DNA of 34,397 nt from Aquabacterium sp. (lineage in GTDB: Bacteria; Pseudomonadota; Gammaproteobacteria; Burkholderiales; Burkholderiaceae_C): positions 2,797-37,193 of the forward strand of contig JAKLLB010000039.1 in assembly GCA_023150345.1 (NCBI GenBank). The letters run 5' to 3'. Each line of letters starts with the position of its first letter. Position 1 is the first letter of the stretch. Shown one piece after another: positions 10,105 to 18,012 of this stretch. The position numbers and the translations under genes were made by a program. The notes beneath the pieces are model-generated. The model was not told where the DNA came from. It worked only from the letters and a program-made list of their open reading frames with translations, and ran no database searches.

Positions 10105-11085
10105 ATGACACGTTCGTTCACCCGCCGCCACGCCGTGGCAATGGTCACTTTGGCCGCCCTGTTGCCCGCCGGCGCCTGGGCCCAGGGTTACCCCACCAAG
10201 CCGGTGAAGCTGGTGGTGCCCTTCGCACCCGGCGGTACCACCGACATCATTGCCCGGGTGGTGGCTGAGCGCATCCAGCCGGCACTGGGCCAAACGCTGG
10301 TCATCGAGAACCGCGATGGCGGCGGGGGCATCGTTGGGGCAGGCGAGACGGCCCGGGCGGCACCCGATGGCTATGCGCTGGGCATGGCGACGGTCAGCAC
10401 CACCGCCGCCAACCCTGCCATCAACCCCCGCGTGTCCTACAACCCGCTGACCGACTTCACGCCCATCATCAACATCGCGGCCACCCCCAACGTGATCGCG
10501 GTGCATCCCTCGTTTCCGGCCAAGGACTACGCCGGCTTCATCGCGGAGCTCAAGCGCAATCCGGGCAAGTACAGCTACGCCAGTTCGGGTACCGGGGGCA
10601 TCGGACACCTGCAGACCGAGCTCTTCAAGAGCATGGCCGGTGTGTTCGTCACGCACATCCCCTACCGAGGTGCCGGCCCCGCGCTGCGCGACACGGTCGC
10701 GGGACAGGTGTCGATCATCTTCGACAACCTGCCCTCGGCGCTGCCCTTCATCAAGGACGGTCGCTTGATTCCGCTCGTGGTGGCCGCGCCGCAGCGCCTG
10801 GCCGTCTTGCCCAACGTGCCCACGTTTGCCGAGCTCAAGCTCCAGCCGGTCAATCGCATGGCCTACTACGGCGTCTACGGACCCAAGGGCCTGCCCAAGG
10901 AGGTCGTCGACAAAGTGCATGCGGCGGTGAAGAAGACGCTCCAGGTTCCCGAGGTGAAGAAGCGCATCGAGGACACCGGCGCCATCATCGTGGCCAATGC
11001 GCCGGCGGAGTTCGCAGCCCAGATCAAGGCCGAACTCGAGGTCTACAAGGACGTTGTGCAACGGCAGAAGCTCAAGCTGGATTGA
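10105..11085 (+). CDS. Bug-family tripartite tricarboxylate transporter binding protein
   Basis: Periplasmic solute-binding protein of the Bug/TctC family, hugely expanded in Burkholderiales; members bind carboxylates such as citrate, nicotinate or aspartate. The 326-aa product has a signal peptide (to about residue 26, AGAWAQG), then the family marks [19 protein letters not shown], the loop [20 protein letters not shown] and the C-terminal [14 protein letters not shown] strong Shine-Dalgarno, AGGAGA at 10091-10096, sits 8 bases before the ATG. No TctA/TctB membrane genes are nearby, so this is one of the common orphan Bug proteins. The divergent AEC permease may handle a related substrate. 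Ligand unknown. Confidence 0.92.
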   Translation: MTRSFTRRHAVAMVTLAALLPAGAWAQGYPTKPVKLVVPFAPGGTTDIIARVVAERIQPALGQTLVIENRDGGGGIVGAGETARAAPDGYALGMATVSTTAANPAINPRVSYNPLTDFTPIINIAATPNVIAVHPSFPAKDYAGFIAELKRNPGKYSYASSGTGGIGHLQTELFKSMAGVFVTHIPYRGAGPALRDTVAGQVSIIFDNLPSALPFIKDGRLIPLVVAAPQRLAVLPNVPTFAELKLQPVNRMAYYGVYGPKGLPKEVVDKVHAAVKKTLQVPEVKKRIEDTGAIIVANAPAEFAAQIKAELEVYKDVVQRQKLKLD

Positions 11086-11143
11086 CCGTGCGGTGTGGCC
11101 GGCGTGCATGTGCGACAGCTGGCCCTGACGTCGGAGCTCGACG

Positions 11144-12058
11144 ATGACCGCGGATGGCGATTCAGGCGCCAGTCGGGACTTGATCGATCGCTTCATCGAC
11201 GCGCTGTGGATCGAGGACGGGCTGTCGCGGCTCACGTTGGCGGCTTATCGACGTGATCTGGCCTTGCTGGCAGGCTGGATGGCCGCCGACAGCGGCCGAG
11301 CGCTGGACGCGGCGCGCGAGTCGGACCTGCTGGCCTATGCGGCCGCGCGCCATGCCGAAAGCCGCGCCACCACGTCCAACCGTCGCCTGACGGTGTTCAA
11401 GCGGTTCTTCCGCTGGGCCGTGCGCGAGCGGCTCGTGAACGCCGATCCCACGCTGCGCATGGGCTCCGCACGGCGGCCACTGCGGGTGCCGCGCAGCCTC
11501 AGCGAAGGCCAGGTCGAGGCGCTGCTGGTGGCGCCCGACTTGGACGATCCGCTCGGGCTGCGCGATCGCGCGATGCTGGAGCTCATGTACGCCTCGGGTC
11601 TGCGCGTGAGCGAACTCGTGGGGTTGACGTTGGGCCGCGTGGGCCTGCGCGAAGGCGTGGTCAGCGTGATGGGCAAGGGTTCGCGCGAGCGCATGGTGCC
11701 CTTCGGGGCCGAAGCCCAGGCCTGGATCGAGCGCTACATCGCGCAGGCACGTCCGGCCATCCTCCAGCAGCGAACGAGCGATGCGCTGTTCGTCACCCGC
11801 CTGGGCGGGCCCATGACCCGGCAGATGGCCTGGAAGCTGGTCAAGAAGCACGCGCTGGACGCGGGCATTCGGGTGCCGCTTTCACCCCATACGCTGCGCC
11901 ACGCCTTCGCCACGCACCTGCTCAACCACGGTGCCGACCTGCGCGCCGTGCAGATGCTGCTGGGGCACGCCGACATTTCCACGACCACGATCTACACCCA
12001 CGTGGCCCGCGAGCGGCTGCGCCAGCTGCATGCCGCGCACCATCCACGAGGCGGCTGA
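11144..12058 (+). CDS. xerD: Site-specific tyrosine recombinase XerD
   Basis: Acts with XerC at the dif site to resolve chromosome dimers under FtsK control at the septum. The 304-aa length is standard. An N-terminal SAM-like core-binding domain (about 12-95) precedes the catalytic domain. Catalytic residues are visible: Arg in YASGLRVSEL (about 152), Lys in GKGSRERMVPF, His and Arg in SPHTLRHAFATHLL, His in LLGHADIS, and nucleophile Tyr in STTTIYTHV (about 284). The C-terminus RLRQLHAAHHPRGG is the XerD type rather than XerC. CGGAG at 11132-11136 is a weak Shine-Dalgarno. It is a housekeeping recombinase; no integrated element borders it. Confidence 0.94.
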   Translation: MTADGDSGASRDLIDRFIDALWIEDGLSRLTLAAYRRDLALLAGWMAADSGRALDAARESDLLAYAAARHAESRATTSNRRLTVFKRFFRWAVRERLVNADPTLRMGSARRPLRVPRSLSEGQVEALLVAPDLDDPLGLRDRAMLELMYASGLRVSELVGLTLGRVGLREGVVSVMGKGSRERMVPFGAEAQAWIERYIAQARPAILQQRTSDALFVTRLGGPMTRQMAWKLVKKHALDAGIRVPLSPHTLRHAFATHLLNHGADLRAVQMLLGHADISTTTIYTHVARERLRQLHAAHHPRGG

Positions 12059-12064
12059 TGCCTG

Positions 12065-12080
12065 CCGTTCGATTGAACGG
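12065..12080 (+). terminator. Possible hairpin after xerD
   Basis: CCGTTC-GATT-GAACGG forms a perfect 6-bp stem with a 4-base loop seven bases after the xerD stop. There is no T tract, so it would be a weak terminator or an mRNA 3' stabiliser. Confidence 0.3.
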
Positions 12081-12156
12081 GGCGGCTGCCGACGAACCCG
12101 TTGCCGCGGGGGCGCAATTCCGCCAGTTGTTCGGCTCTTGGGCGACGGCCGGAACC

Positions 12157-12162
12157 TAGAAT
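12157..12162 (+). promoter_or_regulatory. Possible -10 element of the amino-acid ABC operon
   Basis: TAGAAT (inside CCTAGAATTCC) lies about 85 bp before the binding-protein start in the 187-bp gap after xerD. No matching -35 was found at 16-18 bp. An SD, AGAAGGA at 12230-12236, precedes the ATG by 9 bases and fixes the start of the operon's first gene. Confidence 0.28.
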
Positions 12163-12245
12163 TCCGCCCCACCCGGGCTGTCGCGCGCCACGCAGCATTC
12201 GCCAGCCTGCCTCCTATCGACGTCATTCCAGAAGGATTCATTGCC

Positions 12246-13022
12246 ATGAAGCTGCTGAAATCCGTGACCCGATGCGCCGCCGTGGCTATCGCCATGCTGG
12301 GCGTAACGCTGCATGCCGACGCGCGTCCGCTGGCCGCCATCCAGAAGGCCGGCAAGATCGTGATCGCCACCGAAGGCCAGTACGCGCCGTTCAACTTCTT
12401 CCAGGGCTCCAAGCTTGCCGGGTTCGAGGTCGATGTCGCCGAGGCCATGGCTGCCAAGATGGGCCTGAAGGTCGAGTGGAAGGCCCTGTCGTTCGATGCC
12501 CTGCTCACCGGCCTGAAGCAAGATCGCTGGGACATGGTGATTGCCTCGCACGGCATCACCGATGAACGATCGAAGGCCGTCACCTTCACCGAACCGCACT
12601 ACTGCTCGGGCGGGGTGATCGTGGCCAAGGACGCTGCCATACGCACGGCCAAGGACCTTGCCGGCAAGGTGGTTTCGGTTCAAACCGGCACCACCTACCT
12701 CGAGAACGTGAAGAAGGTCGGCGCCATCAAGGAGGTCAAGAACTTCCCGCAGGACACCGACGCCCGCGCGGCGCTTGCCAGCGGCCGCGTCGACGCCTGG
12801 GTGACGGATCGCTTCGTGGCGATGAATTCACTGAAAGCGGAGCCGGCCGCCGGCTTGAAGATGGGCGATTTCCTGTTCATCGAGCGCATCGCATCGGCGG
12901 TGGCCAAGGGCAACACCGGCTTGGCCAGCGAACTCAGCAAGGCGCTGGCGGCGATCCAGGCCGACGGCACCTACGCCGCCATTTCAAAGAAGTACTTCAA
13001 CGAGGACGTCCGCTGCAAGTGA
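12246..13022 (+). CDS. Polar amino-acid ABC transporter, periplasmic binding protein
   Basis: Receptor of the three-gene importer that follows. The 258-aa protein starts with a signal peptide cut near LHADA (residue 27) and then shows the type-3 binding-protein fold: KIVIATEGQYAPFNFF, GFEVDVAEAMAAKMGLK, WDMVIASHGITDERSKAVTFTEPHY, the hinge AKDLAGKVVSVQTGTT and the C-terminal DGTYAAISKKYFNEDV. An open frame extends upstream, but the SD at 12230-12236 and the signal peptide fix ATG 12246. There is no lipobox, so it should be soluble in the periplasm. It resembles glutamine/cystine/arginine-type receptors, but the ligand cannot be chosen by eye. Confidence 0.92.
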   Translation: MKLLKSVTRCAAVAIAMLGVTLHADARPLAAIQKAGKIVIATEGQYAPFNFFQGSKLAGFEVDVAEAMAAKMGLKVEWKALSFDALLTGLKQDRWDMVIASHGITDERSKAVTFTEPHYCSGGVIVAKDAAIRTAKDLAGKVVSVQTGTTYLENVKKVGAIKEVKNFPQDTDARAALASGRVDAWVTDRFVAMNSLKAEPAAGLKMGDFLFIERIASAVAKGNTGLASELSKALAAIQADGTYAAISKKYFNEDVRCK

Positions 13023-13118
13023 GCGGCATGAGTCGGCATCCGGTGCATCGCGCGCCGGTTGCCGCCCTGGCGCCGCTGCCGCGGTGCTGATTGTTCCCCT
13101 CCGCAGGAGTCCCCGGGC

Positions 13119-13907
13119 ATGGACCGACTGCTACGCGTGTGGCCTGCCGCATGGTCGCGACAGCAGCGCAGCAGCGCCACGATGCTGGCCGCGTCGGTGC
13201 TGCTGGTGCTCATCCTCTGGTTGATCGCCATACCGCTGTCATGGGCACCGGAGCCCATCGGCAACAACGCGCAGCTGTTCGCGCAGGGCACGCGGGTGAC
13301 GGTGGAACTCACCGTGGTGTCAGGGCTGGCCGGTGTGCTGCTGGGCATGCTGGCGGCGCTGGGCAAGGTCTCGCGGCTGCCGCCACTGCGATGGCTGGCC
13401 GGTTTCTACATCTGGGTGATGCGCGGCACCCCGCTGCTGGTGCAGGTGCTGTTCGTGTACTTCGCGCTGCCCGAGGTGGTGCCGGTGCTGCGCATGGATG
13501 AGTTCACAGCGGCTTGCGTGGCCCTGGCGCTCAACGTGGGCGCCTACAACGCCGAAGCCATACGCTCGGGCCTGCTGGCCGTGCCACGCGGCCAGGTGGA
13601 GGCAGCCCATTCACTGGGCCTGGGCCGGTGGCACACCTTTGCCGATGTGGTGTTCCCGCAGGCATTCAAGATTGCGCTTCCGCCGCTGGTCAACAACATC
13701 GTCGCGCTGCTCAAGGACTCGTCGCTGGCGTTCACCATCGGGGTGGTCGAGCTCACCAACGCCGGTTCGCAGGTCAAGAGCACCTCGTTCCAGGCGGTGC
13801 CGGTGTTCATCGCCACGGCCATCATCTACCTCGTGCTCACGACGGTGATGACGCAGATCTCGAACGCGGTCGAGCGCCGCTTCGACATCGAAGGCAAGCT
13901 GGCATGA
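13119..13907 (+). CDS. Amino-acid ABC transporter permease
   Basis: Inner-membrane subunit (262 aa) of the importer. The HisM/GlnP domain includes [38 protein letters not shown] and the EAA loop [29 protein letters not shown], which docks to the ATPase. Only one permease is encoded, so the channel is probably a homodimer. ATG 13119 is chosen because AGGAG at 13105-13109 lies 9 bases upstream; the frame is open further back to 13059, but those residues are not family-like. A longer N-terminus than usual (about 60 residues with one hydrophobic segment) precedes the TM domain. The stop overlaps the ATPase ATG (ATGA). Confidence 0.93.
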   Translation: MDRLLRVWPAAWSRQQRSSATMLAASVLLVLILWLIAIPLSWAPEPIGNNAQLFAQGTRVTVELTVVSGLAGVLLGMLAALGKVSRLPPLRWLAGFYIWVMRGTPLLVQVLFVYFALPEVVPVLRMDEFTAACVALALNVGAYNAEAIRSGLLAVPRGQVEAAHSLGLGRWHTFADVVFPQAFKIALPPLVNNIVALLKDSSLAFTIGVVELTNAGSQVKSTSFQAVPVFIATAIIYLVLTTVMTQISNAVERRFDIEGKLA

Positions 13908-14644
13908 TCGAACCGGCGCTCATCACCGTCGAGGGCGTGAACAAGCACTTCGGGGCGCATCACGTCCTGCGCGATGTCACCACGCACTTCAACGCCGGCG
14001 AAGTGACCGCCATCCTGGGTGCCTCGGGCTCGGGCAAGAGCACGCTGCTGCGCATGCTCAACCGGCTCGAGACCCATGACAGCGGCCGCATCGTGGTCGA
14101 CGGCATCGAGGTGCGCGACGACGCGCGTGCGCTCGAGAAGCTGCGCACCGAAGTGGGCATGGTGTTCCAGCAGTTCAACCTGTTCCCGCACCTCACGGTG
14201 CTGGACAACATCACGCTGGCGCCGCGCCGCGTGCGGCGCATCGACGGTGCCGCTGCCGCAGCGCGCGCCTTCGAGCTGCTCGAGCGGGTGGGCCTGCGCG
14301 CGCATGCGCACAAACATCCATTCCAGCTCTCGGGCGGCCAGCAGCAGCGGGTGGCCATTGCCCGCAGCCTGGCCATGCAGCCCAAGGTCCTGCTGTTCGA
14401 CGAGCCCACCTCGGCGCTCGACCCCGAAATGGTCAAGGAAGTGCTCGACGTGATGAAGCAGCTGGCGCGCAGCGGCATGACCATGCTGGTTGTCACGCAC
14501 GAAATGGGATTCGCGCGCGAGGTGGCCGACCGGGTGCTCTTCCTGGACCAAGGGCGCATCGCCGCCGATGCGCCGCCCGCCGACTTCTTCGGGGCGCAGG
14601 GCAACGAGCGCATCCGGGCGTTCCTGGGCCAGATCGGCCACTGA
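13904..14644 (+). CDS. Amino-acid ABC transporter ATP-binding protein (GlnQ type)
   Basis: Cytoplasmic ATPase (246 aa) that powers the importer. Complete motif set: Walker [11 protein letters not shown]-loop [17 protein letters not shown], signature [16 protein letters not shown], Walker [15 protein letters not shown] and H-loop [16 protein letters not shown]. The [16 protein letters not shown] stretch after Walker B is the polar amino-acid uptake subfamily mark. It is translationally coupled to the permease by a 4-nt overlap. The operon ends here; a long palindrome starts 38 bp after the stop. Confidence 0.95.
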   Translation: MIEPALITVEGVNKHFGAHHVLRDVTTHFNAGEVTAILGASGSGKSTLLRMLNRLETHDSGRIVVDGIEVRDDARALEKLRTEVGMVFQQFNLFPHLTVLDNITLAPRRVRRIDGAAAAARAFELLERVGLRAHAHKHPFQLSGGQQQRVAIARSLAMQPKVLLFDEPTSALDPEMVKEVLDVMKQLARSGMTMLVVTHEMGFAREVADRVLFLDQGRIAADAPPADFFGAQGNERIRAFLGQIGH

Positions 14645-14681
14645 CGCCGGCCGCGGGGTCGCGACGCGGCTTCCCTGCCGC

Positions 14682-14719
14682 CTAGGAGCCTGTCGGGCGT
14701 GAGCCCGACAGGCTCCTAG
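14682..14719. repeat. Perfect 17-bp inverted repeat with 4-nt loop
   Basis: CTAGGAGCCTGTCGGGC (14682-14698), loop GTGA, then its exact reverse complement at 14703-14719. Such a stem would be a very stable RNA hairpin and sits 37 bp after the ABC ATPase stop, so it may end that operon or protect its 3' end. No T tract follows. The right arm runs into the -10 and start region of the next gene. A shorter relative sharing AGCCTGT...ACAGGCTCC occurs at 31429-31448, which hints at a dispersed palindromic repeat family. Confidence 0.8.
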
Positions 14720-14722
14720 AAT
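14717..14722 (+). promoter_or_regulatory. Possible -10 element (TAGAAT) inside the palindrome's edge
   Basis: TAGAAT overlaps the last three bases of the palindrome and would place the transcript start near 14729, a few bases before ATG 14733. This supports 14733 over the ATG at 14721 as the start of the carbonic-anhydrase-like gene and implies a nearly leaderless mRNA. No -35 was recognised. Confidence 0.3.
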
Positions 14723-14732
14723 GTCGGGCTCC

Positions 14733-15257
14733 ATGCCCACCTACCTCTTTGGCGAACACGCGCCCCAGATCCATCCCTCGGCCTGGGTGGCCGATACCGC
14801 GCAACTGCTGGGCCGCGTGGTGCTCGAAGCCGACGCCAGCGTCTGGTATGGCGCGGTGCTGCGCGGCGACAACGATCTCATCCATGTCGGCGCGCGCACC
14901 AACGTGCAGGATGGCTGCGTGCTGCACACCGACACCGGTCTCGAGCTGCGCCTGGGCACAGGTGTCACGGTGGGGCACCAGGCCATGCTGCACGGCTGCC
15001 AGGTGGGCGACCACACATTGATCGGCCTGCAAAGCATCGTGCTCAATGGGGCGCGGATCGGCCGCCACTGCCTGGTGGGTGCAGGCGCGCTCGTGGGCGA
15101 GGGCAAGGTCTTCCCGGATGGGGTCCTCATCCTCGGCGCGCCCGCCCGTGTGGTGCGCGAGCTGGAACCTCACGAGGTGGCGCGCCTGCAGTCGTCCGCC
15201 GAGCAATACGTGCAGCAGCAGCGCCGCCACCGGGCACTCGCACGCCGCATTGACTGA
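14733..15257 (+). CDS. Gamma-carbonic-anhydrase family protein (YrdA-like)
   Basis: Left-handed beta-helix hexapeptide protein of the gamma-CA/YrdA/PaaY group, forming trimers with metal at the subunit interface. The 174-aa product shows hexapeptide turns in ASVWYGAVLRGDNDLIHVGARTNVQ and possible metal-binding histidines in DGCVLHTD and GHQAMLHGC, then GAGALVGEGKVFPDGVLILGAPARVVREL, usual for the family. An ATG at 14721 is in frame, but it touches the palindrome and would lie upstream of the predicted transcript start, so 14733 is preferred. The gene is followed after 11 bp by hslO and likely shares its transcript. Real activity in this group is often unproven; carbonic anhydrase is a family name here. 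Confidence 0.9.
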   Translation: MPTYLFGEHAPQIHPSAWVADTAQLLGRVVLEADASVWYGAVLRGDNDLIHVGARTNVQDGCVLHTDTGLELRLGTGVTVGHQAMLHGCQVGDHTLIGLQSIVLNGARIGRHCLVGAGALVGEGKVFPDGVLILGAPARVVRELEPHEVARLQSSAEQYVQQQRRHRALARRID

Positions 15258-15268
15258 GCACCGTCGCC

Positions 15269-16087
15269 ATGGATCGCCTGCACAAGTTCCTCTTCGAGGG
15301 CATGCCCGTGCGCGGCATGATCGTGCGGCTCGAAGGCGGCTGGCGCGACCTGCTCGCGCGGCGCACCAGCCGTGACGACGGCGGCCATGCATTCACGCAG
15401 CCGGTGCGCTCGCTGCTGGGCGAGATGGCCGCTGCGGCCTGCCTGATGCAGGCCAATCTCAAGTTCAATGGCGCGCTGGTGCTGCAGGTGTTCGGTGACG
15501 GACCGGTCAAGCTGGCAGTAGCCGAGGCGCAACATGATTTGAGCTTCCGCGCCACGGCCAAGGTCAGCGGCCCCGTGCCTGCCGGCGCTGGGCTCAAGGC
15601 GATGCTCAACGTGCACGGCAAGGGTCGATGCGCCATCACCCTCGATCCGAAGGATCGCCTGCCCGGACAGCAGCCTTACCAAGGCGTGGTGCCCCTGCAC
15701 GGCGACCGGCGCGAGCCGCTGGACGAAGACGCGATCGGTCGCAGCGAAGACTACAACCGCATCGCGATGCTGGCCGGCACGCTCACTGCCGAGGAACTCC
15801 TGGCGCTCGACCCCGATGACCTGATGCGGCGGCTGTTCTGGCAGGAGCGCGTGCTGCGCTTCGAGCCGCAGACGCCGCACTTCGCCTGTACCTGCTCTCG
15901 CGAGCGGGTGGCCCGGATGCTGTTCGGGCTGGGCCGCGAAGAGGTCCAGGGCATCGTCGACGAGCAGGGCCAGGTGGAGATCGGTTGCGACTTCTGTGGC
16001 GCCCAATACCGATTCGATCCGGTGGACGCGCTGGCGTTGTTCACTCCGGATGCCGAGCGGGCGCCCGGGAGCCCGTCGGTTCAGTAG
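15269..16087 (+). CDS. hslO: Redox-regulated chaperone Hsp33
   Basis: Cytoplasmic holdase activated by oxidation: four cysteines release zinc and form disulfides under bleach or peroxide stress. The 272-aa product carries the C-terminal zinc switch Cys207-x-Cys209 and Cys240-x2-Cys243, with 30 residues between the pairs. The N-terminal domain has AACLMQANLKFNGALVLQVFGDGPVKLAVAEA and GKGRCAITLDP. The last 47 bases overlap, on the opposite strand, the 3' end of the NadR-type kinase gene, so the two transcripts can pair at their ends. The terminal 15 residues after FTPDAER are not conserved and seem to be an extension into that overlap. Confidence 0.95.
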   Translation: MDRLHKFLFEGMPVRGMIVRLEGGWRDLLARRTSRDDGGHAFTQPVRSLLGEMAAAACLMQANLKFNGALVLQVFGDGPVKLAVAEAQHDLSFRATAKVSGPVPAGAGLKAMLNVHGKGRCAITLDPKDRLPGQQPYQGVVPLHGDRREPLDEDAIGRSEDYNRIAMLAGTLTAEELLALDPDDLMRRLFWQERVLRFEPQTPHFACTCSRERVARMLFGLGREEVQGIVDEQGQVEIGCDFCGAQYRFDPVDALALFTPDAERAPGSPSVQ

Positions 16088-16673
16088 CGCGCGCCCCGAT
16101 CCACGGCGCGATGGCTTCGAGCACCGATTCGAGCCGCCGGTCACCCTGGCCGTGCACGCGGCGCCAGGGCAGGGCGTGGCTGTCGAGGAGCTGCCGCAGC
16201 AAAGCGTCGATGGGTTCGCGCACGTGGGGTCCGTCGCGCTGCAGGCCATCGGCCTGCCAGGGCAGATCGAGTGCCGTGAGCAGCGTGAGCGTGCAACTGC
16301 GTTGCCAGCGCAGGGCAAGGTCGTGCAGCGACCGATCGCCGAATACATGCTCACTGTAGACCGCCGTCATCAGCGGCGTGGTGTCGCACAGCACCAGTTC
16401 GAACCGGGCGGCGGCCTCGGCAATGCGCCGCGCCTGCTCGGCCGCGATGGCGGCCTGCTCGTCGATGCGCGGCGTTCGGCCGTGCTCATCGCACCACTGA
16501 CGCAGGACTTCCGGCACCCAGGTGCTGCGCACGCCATGGTGCGATGCCAGGTGCTCGCTGGCGTGGCGGGCGAGCCAAGTCTTGCCCGTGCTCTCGGCGC
16601 CGACGATGGCGATGCACAGGCCGCCTGAGGCCTCGGGCGCGGGCAGCACTGTGCGTGGGTGCGGGGTCATCAT
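16041..16673 (-). CDS. NadR-type ribosylnicotinamide kinase (single domain)
   Basis: P-loop kinase of the NadR C-terminal/AAA_28 group; in NadR this domain phosphorylates nicotinamide riboside to NMN. From ATG 16673 the 210-aa protein has Walker A GAESTGKT (25-32), VPEVLRQWCDEHGRTPR, the DTTPLMTAVYSEHVFGD segment and the NadR-like LLTALDLPWQADGLQRDG lid. It lacks both the helix-turn-helix and the NMN adenylyltransferase domain of E. coli NadR, so it should only make NMN. A homologue-level function is supported by pnuC, the NR channel, two genes upstream in the same coupled operon. Its start overlaps the Crp/Fnr stop (ATGA). The 3' end overlaps hslO by 47 bp. Specificity for NR rather than another nucleoside is inferred. 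Confidence 0.8.
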   Translation of the reverse strand: MMTPHPRTVLPAPEASGGLCIAIVGAESTGKTWLARHASEHLASHHGVRSTWVPEVLRQWCDEHGRTPRIDEQAAIAAEQARRIAEAAARFELVLCDTTPLMTAVYSEHVFGDRSLHDLALRWQRSCTLTLLTALDLPWQADGLQRDGPHVREPIDALLRQLLDSHALPWRRVHGQGDRRLESVLEAIAPWIGARATEPTGSRAPARHPE

Positions 16674-17395
16674 CCGGCCTGGCCTACCCATGCGCGCAGG
16701 CCTTCGAGGTTGAGTACGGTCATGCCCCGAGGTTCCAGTTCGAGCAGGCCGTCTTCGCGCAGGCGCCGCAGGGCACGGTTCACGCGCTGGCGCGACAGGC
16801 CGCACAGCAGCGCCACCTCGGCCTGCCGCACATCGAGCGCCAGCCGTTGAGCCGGCTCCTGCTCGGGGTCGAACAGCGATGCCAGGCAGCGCGCCACCCG
16901 GGCGTCCGGCCCCAGCAGCCGGCCGTGTTCGAGCATGCCGATGAACTGCGCCAGGCGTGCGTTCATCAGGTGCTGCAGCGCATGGTTGAACGGCAGACTG
17001 TTCTGGCGCAACCACTCGAAGGTGGCCGCAGGCACCAGGGCGATGCGGCACTCGCGCAGGGCCACGATGTCGTAGCGCCGCGATTCGCGCTTGATCAGCG
17101 ATCCCTCGCCGAACCAGCCCGGCGTGGCCAGGCCGCTGAGCGTGGACACCCGACCATCCGCCGAGGTGACCGACATCTTCAGCACGCCGTTCATCAGCCC
17201 GAGCCAGTGCGTGGGTGCCTCGCCCATGTGGGCCACATAGCCGCCTGCCGGCACGGTGCGTGCGGTGGCCGACTCGAGCACGCGACGCAGTTCAGCGGGC
17301 TCGAGCACCCGGCCCCAGCGCGACTCGCCGACGAAGGCTGCCAGCGGGTCGGGGTCGCGCTCGGGGGGCCGCGTGTCGGCGCTCGGGTGCATCAT
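16670..17395 (-). CDS. Crp/Fnr-family transcriptional regulator
   Basis: A 241-aa regulator with an N-terminal cyclic-nucleotide-binding-type beta roll (about 35-135; WFGEGSLIKRESRRYD at 94-109 corresponds to the phosphate-binding cassette), a dimer helix (about 138-158) and a winged helix-turn-helix (about 189-213, AEVALLCGLSRQRVNRALRRL). It has only three scattered cysteines (116, 170, 198), so it is not an FNR-type iron-sulfur sensor. It is sandwiched between pnuC and the NR kinase with 4-nt overlaps on both sides, which suggests control of NAD-precursor uptake or of its own operon. The effector is unknown; a nucleotide is plausible for the fold. I know of no named NAD regulator of this type. 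Confidence 0.9.
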   Translation of the reverse strand: MMHPSADTRPPERDPDPLAAFVGESRWGRVLEPAELRRVLESATARTVPAGGYVAHMGEAPTHWLGLMNGVLKMSVTSADGRVSTLSGLATPGWFGEGSLIKRESRRYDIVALRECRIALVPAATFEWLRQNSLPFNHALQHLMNARLAQFIGMLEHGRLLGPDARVARCLASLFDPEQEPAQRLALDVRQAEVALLCGLSRQRVNRALRRLREDGLLELEPRGMTVLNLEGLRAWVGQAG

Positions 17396-18012
17396 GATGA
17401 GCGTGCCAGGCGTGCCCAGGCGCGCCAGCCCCACAGTGCCATCACCGTGAACAGCGCGTACAGCAGGACGGTCAGCCACAGCCCCTTCACACTGAACAGC
17501 ACCACGCTGACCAGGTTCACCGCCACCCAGACCGGCCAGTTCTCGACCAGCTTGCGGCCGAGCAGGAACTGACCGGTGACGCTGCCCACCGTGGGCAGGG
17601 CGTCGAGATAGGGGACGTCGGTGTCGGTGGTGTGCGCCAGCAGCAGGCCCAGCAGCGGCCAGGCAGCCAGCGTCGCCAGTGCGGTCCAGACGCGTGAGCG
17701 CGGGGACAAGCGGTGCACCTGCAGTGGCGCACCGGTGCTGTCGGTGCCGCGCAGCCACTGCCACCAACCCCAGCCCGCCACCACGACGAACAGCACCTGC
17801 AGCCCGGCTTCGCCGTACAAGCGGCTGTGCAGGAACAGCAGGCCATACAACGCGGAGGCTGCGATGGCCAGCGGCCATGCCAGCACGTGCACGCGGATGT
17901 TGCATACCACCATCCAGACCGACAGCACGAACGCCACCACCTCGATCCAAGTGACCGGGCTGCCCCACAGCGCGAATGCCGCGGCGTAGATGTCGATCGT
18001 CGCGAGCGTCAC
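17392..18012 (-). CDS. pnuC: Nicotinamide riboside transporter PnuC
   Basis: Inner-membrane channel of the PnuC family (206 aa, about seven hydrophobic segments), which lets nicotinamide riboside diffuse in for trapping by phosphorylation. Characteristic parts are GSPVTWIEVVAFVLSVWMVVCN, LLFLHSRLYGEAGLQVLFVVVAGWGWWQWL and the NWPVWVAVNLVSVVLFSVKGLWLTVLLY end. PnuC relatives can carry thiamine or riboflavin, but the kinase two genes downstream favours NR. The start is a GTG that overlaps the ftsB stop (GTGA); the stop overlaps the Crp/Fnr ATG. No riboswitch is possible directly upstream because there is no leader. Confidence 0.92.
   Translation of the reverse strand: MTLATIDIYAAAFALWGSPVTWIEVVAFVLSVWMVVCNIRVHVLAWPLAIAASALYGLLFLHSRLYGEAGLQVLFVVVAGWGWWQWLRGTDSTGAPLQVHRLSPRSRVWTALATLAAWPLLGLLLAHTTDTDVPYLDALPTVGSVTGQFLLGRKLVENWPVWVAVNLVSVVLFSVKGLWLTVLLYALFTVMALWGWRAWARLARSS

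Noticed and set aside
8103-10268. 721-codon open frame on the + strand
   Set aside because: It runs antisense to fpr and the AEC gene and into the Bug gene; its residues are His/Gln/Arg/Ala-rich with no family pattern, as expected for antisense frames at high GC.
17990-18012. Possible NAD-type riboswitch before pnuC
   Set aside because: pnuC starts inside the ftsB stop codon, so there is no leader to hold one.
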